Shown: piece after piece, positions 61,919 through 64,000 of the stretch
Layout: each line of letters starts with the position of its first letter
How positions within the stretch are numbered: the stretch's first letter is position 1
Origin: a virus
Length of the DNA stretch: 64,000 nucleotides
IMG/VR virus record: IMGVR_UViG_3300010883_027240
Location: 1-64,000 of that record
Reading direction: 5' to 3' (one strand)
Notes under the pieces: model-generated
Told to the model about the DNA's origin: nothing
Database searches by the model: none
The model's input: only the letters and a program-made list of their open reading frames with translations
Made by a program: the position numbers and the translations under genes

Positions 61919-63162
61919 AAATAGAAGATAACAAAAATCATATTTCTGAAAAAAGATTTGATAGTATTTTATTAAAGTTTCTAATAGATGAACCTTTCTT
62001 TGCTACAATAGTTAGGTCATTTTCTAAACATAGGACAAGAGAAATTCCGACAGCAGGCGTTATGTGTTCAGAAGAAGAAATAAATCTTTTTTGGAATCCT
62101 GATTTTTTAAGTGAATTAGAAGTAAAAGAAGTCTTTGGATTATTAAAACATGAGTGTTATCATTTAATTTTTGGTCATATAACTTCTAGAAAGCAAGAGC
62201 CACACGTTTTGTGGAATATTGCAACTGACTTAGCAATCAATAGCTTGATACCGATATCTGAGCTTCCAAAGTCAGGATTAATACCTGGAATACGACCTGA
62301 GATTGAAATTAATAAAGATGCTAAAATTTCCCAAGAAAGAATGAAAAAAATTGAAAATCTTGCTGATTTTATTGAAAGTCTACCCACAAGAAAAGCATCT
62401 GAGTGGTATATGCATCAAATTAAAAATAACAAAGAGATTGCAAAAGACTTTGAAGATCTTTATGGTACAAAATCTGTCGTAACGCTTGATGAACATATGG
62501 ATTCTGACCTTTCTGAAGTTGATGCAAAAATTACAAATGCAAAAGTTGAAAAAATTCTTAAAGATGCAAGAAAGATTGGAAGACAAAGAGGGTTTGGCTC
62601 TTTAGACGTAGGGACTAAGACTCTAATTGATGAAAAACTATCTGTAAGGGTTGATTGGAAAAAAGCCTTGTCATACTTCTGCGGAACTAAGCAAAGAGCA
62701 AATAAGTCAAGAACATTTAGGAGAATCAATAAGAAGTATCCTTATATACATGCAGGAACAAAAAAGAGAAAGACTTCAAGCTTAGCTGTTTATATTGATG
62801 AGAGCGGAAGTGTTAGAGACGACGAAGTTGTAAAGTTCTTTAAAGCTTTAGAAAAATTATCGTCAACTCATTCTTTTACTGTTTATCCTTTTGATTCAAA
62901 AGTTTCTGAAGATAAAAGCTTTGTTTGGAAAAAAGGAGAAAAGGTTAAGCTAGTTAGGCACATGTGCGGCGGAACAAGTTTTCACGCAGTAGAAAAGCAC
63001 TATAGAAAAGTCTCTAAAAACTACGATGGGTACATTGTTATGACAGACGGAGGCGCTGACAAACCAAAAACTTGTATTTCTAAGAGATGTTGGGTATTAT
63101 TACCAGATACGCTGTTAGCATTTCTGCCAGATAAAAGAGACACTATTGTCAAGATGAGATAA
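61915..63162 (+). CDS. VWA-like protein with N-terminal metallopeptidase-like domain (DUF2201 type)
   Basis: 415 residues. The N-terminal domain (about 1-200) carries HExxH as 'HECYH' at residues 79-83, with another His at 88, and 'WNIATDLAIN' downstream supplies a likely third ligand region. The C-terminal VWA-like domain has the MIDAS motif DxSxS as 'DESGS' at residues 295-299, Thr/Asp 'MTDGGAD' near 377, and 'CGGTSF' near 347. This pairing is the DUF2201 arrangement seen beside MoxR ATPases in bacteria. The two probably act as one chaperone-like or metal-dependent complex. Substrate unknown. Confidence 0.88.
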   Translation: MKIEDNKNHISEKRFDSILLKFLIDEPFFATIVRSFSKHRTREIPTAGVMCSEEEINLFWNPDFLSELEVKEVFGLLKHECYHLIFGHITSRKQEPHVLWNIATDLAINSLIPISELPKSGLIPGIRPEIEINKDAKISQERMKKIENLADFIESLPTRKASEWYMHQIKNNKEIAKDFEDLYGTKSVVTLDEHMDSDLSEVDAKITNAKVEKILKDARKIGRQRGFGSLDVGTKTLIDEKLSVRVDWKKALSYFCGTKQRANKSRTFRRINKKYPYIHAGTKKRKTSSLAVYIDESGSVRDDEVVKFFKALEKLSSTHSFTVYPFDSKVSEDKSFVWKKGEKVKLVRHMCGGTSFHAVEKHYRKVSKNYDGYIVMTDGGADKPKTCISKRCWVLLPDTLLAFLPDKRDTIVKMR

Positions 63163-63168
63163 TATAAT

Positions 63169-64000
63169 ATGAAAATTGTTCATATAGCTGATGTGCACTG
63201 GCGAGGTTTGTCAAGGCACGAAGAATATGTGCTTGTTTTTAACAAGCTATTTAAGCAAATAAAAAAGTTATGTCCAGATGTAATTTATATCGGTGGAGAC
63301 ATAGTACATTCAAAGACACAAGGGATATCGCCTGAGCTTATAGAAAACTTAGCTTGGTGGTTTACTGAATTTGCAAATATTGCTCCAACACATATAATAT
63401 TAGGTAATCACGACGGTCTTTTGCACAACAAAGACAGGCAAGATGCAATTACACCAATTGTTCAAGCCTTAGACAATGATAATATATTTTTGTATAAAGA
63501 GTCAGGAGTTTATCCGACAGGCGTACCAGGTTTCGACTGGTGTGTTTTTTCATGTTTTGATGAAGAATCTTGGAAAAATTTAAAAAGATCAGACAATATA
63601 TCAATTGCACTTTTTCATGGTGCAGTAAGAGGCTCATTAACTGATGCTGACTGGTCCATGGAAGGCGAAGTTCCAATAAGCTTTTTTGATAGTTTTGATT
63701 TTGCTCTATTGGGTGACATTCATAAGCGCCAATTCTTAAATGAAGAAAAAACAATAGCTTACAGCGGCAGTACAATTCAGCAAAACTATGGCGAAGATTT
63801 AGAAAAAGGATTTTTATTTTGGGATATTCAAAGCAAAGATAAGTTTACATCTAAATTCTATAAAATAGAAAACAACTTTTCTTTTGTAACAGTCGATTGG
63901 CGTGGGACCGTAGAGAAAACATTAAAAGCATGCGCAGACTACCCAAGGCAATCTAGATTTAGAATAAAATCTGATAATTATGTTACGCAAGCTGAAGCAA
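63169..64000 (+). CDS. SbcD/Mre11-like nuclease, T4 gp47-like (3' partial)
   Basis: The window ends inside this gene; about 277 residues are seen from ATG 63169. The metallophosphoesterase motifs are in order: 'HIADVHW' (residues 5-11), 'YIGGDIVHS' near 42, 'ILGNHDG' near 81, 'LFHGAVRGS' near 149 and 'LLGDIHKRQF' near 182. 'AYSGSTIQQNYGED' follows as the family's late signature. With its SbcC/gp46 partner, expected just downstream, it processes DNA ends in recombination and host DNA breakdown. It follows the VWA gene after six bases. Confidence 0.92.
   Translation, partial: MKIVHIADVHWRGLSRHEEYVLVFNKLFKQIKKLCPDVIYIGGDIVHSKTQGISPELIENLAWWFTEFANIAPTHIILGNHDGLLHNKDRQDAITPIVQALDNDNIFLYKESGVYPTGVPGFDWCVFSCFDEESWKNLKRSDNISIALFHGAVRGSLTDADWSMEGEVPISFFDSFDFALLGDIHKRQFLNEEKTIAYSGSTIQQNYGEDLEKGFLFWDIQSKDKFTSKFYKIENNFSFVTVDWRGTVEKTLKACADYPRQSRFRIKSDNYVTQAEA

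Noticed and set aside
1-64000. CRISPR array, insertion sequence, integrase or attachment site
   Set aside because: No regularly spaced repeats, transposase or recombinase motifs, and no gap large enough to hold an array.

Overview
The window reads as one continuous stretch of a large, AT-rich tailed phage genome (roughly one third G+C by eye) of the contractile-tail, T4-related type. All 53 genes called lie on the + strand. They are packed end to end, often overlapping by 1-50 bases, and no gap exceeds about 80 bases. T4-type markers are a gp55-like late sigma factor, gp25-like and gp6-like baseplate wedge proteins, a spike protein with an OB fold and a beta-helix, a gp61-like primase and a gp47/SbcD-like nuclease. 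Terminase, portal and capsid genes are not in the window. I see no tRNA, integrase, insertion sequence or CRISPR array. LPS-type sugar genes (heptose, galactofuranose, uronate, CMP-sugar) point to a Gram-negative host; that is inference.

Region 1 (1-19352) is a glycan-biosynthesis island of 24 genes. It holds most of an ADP-heptose pathway: a GT9 heptosyltransferase, separate HldC-like and HldA-like enzymes, a HAD phosphatase and a distant GmhA-like isomerase. It also holds UDP-galactopyranose mutase, a short UDP-sugar dehydrogenase, a sugar epimerase, a CMP-sugar synthetase, several glycosyltransferases, two methyltransferases, a cupin, a kinase-like protein and three radical SAM enzymes. 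The most unusual part is 12565-16202: CMP-sugar synthetase, DegT-type aminotransferase, a dehydroquinate-synthase-type cyclase with an intact active site, and a SPASM-type radical SAM enzyme, with overlapping genes. It looks like a small pathway for an amino-carbasugar or a modified keto-sugar acid.

Region 2 (19401-24106) holds a Cas4/RecB-like nuclease with an Fe-S cluster signature, two further GT4 glycosyltransferases, a small membrane protein, the gp55-like sigma factor and a small acidic protein. Region 3 (24103-56922) is the baseplate and tail-fibre block: spike, a very hydrophobic protein, gp25, gp6, and about ten large structural proteins. These share modules with one another: LamG-like folds, a duplicated inserted domain, and duplicated N- and C-terminal modules. 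Region 4 (56922-64000) holds replication and accessory genes: RuvC-like resolvase, primase, a triple zinc-module protein, a PAP2 phosphatase fused to a degenerate Fic-like domain, a MoxR AAA+ ATPase with its VWA/metallopeptidase partner, and the start of the SbcD-like nuclease.

The glycan genes presumably alter the host surface or decorate virions. The sigma factor would drive the structural block, and one exact T4-late-type TATAAATA lies before gp25. Several short gaps share a T-tract plus TATAAT-like element at a near-constant distance from the next start codon. The hexamer GCCGGC, and the 8-mer GGCCGGCC, are far commoner than base composition predicts.
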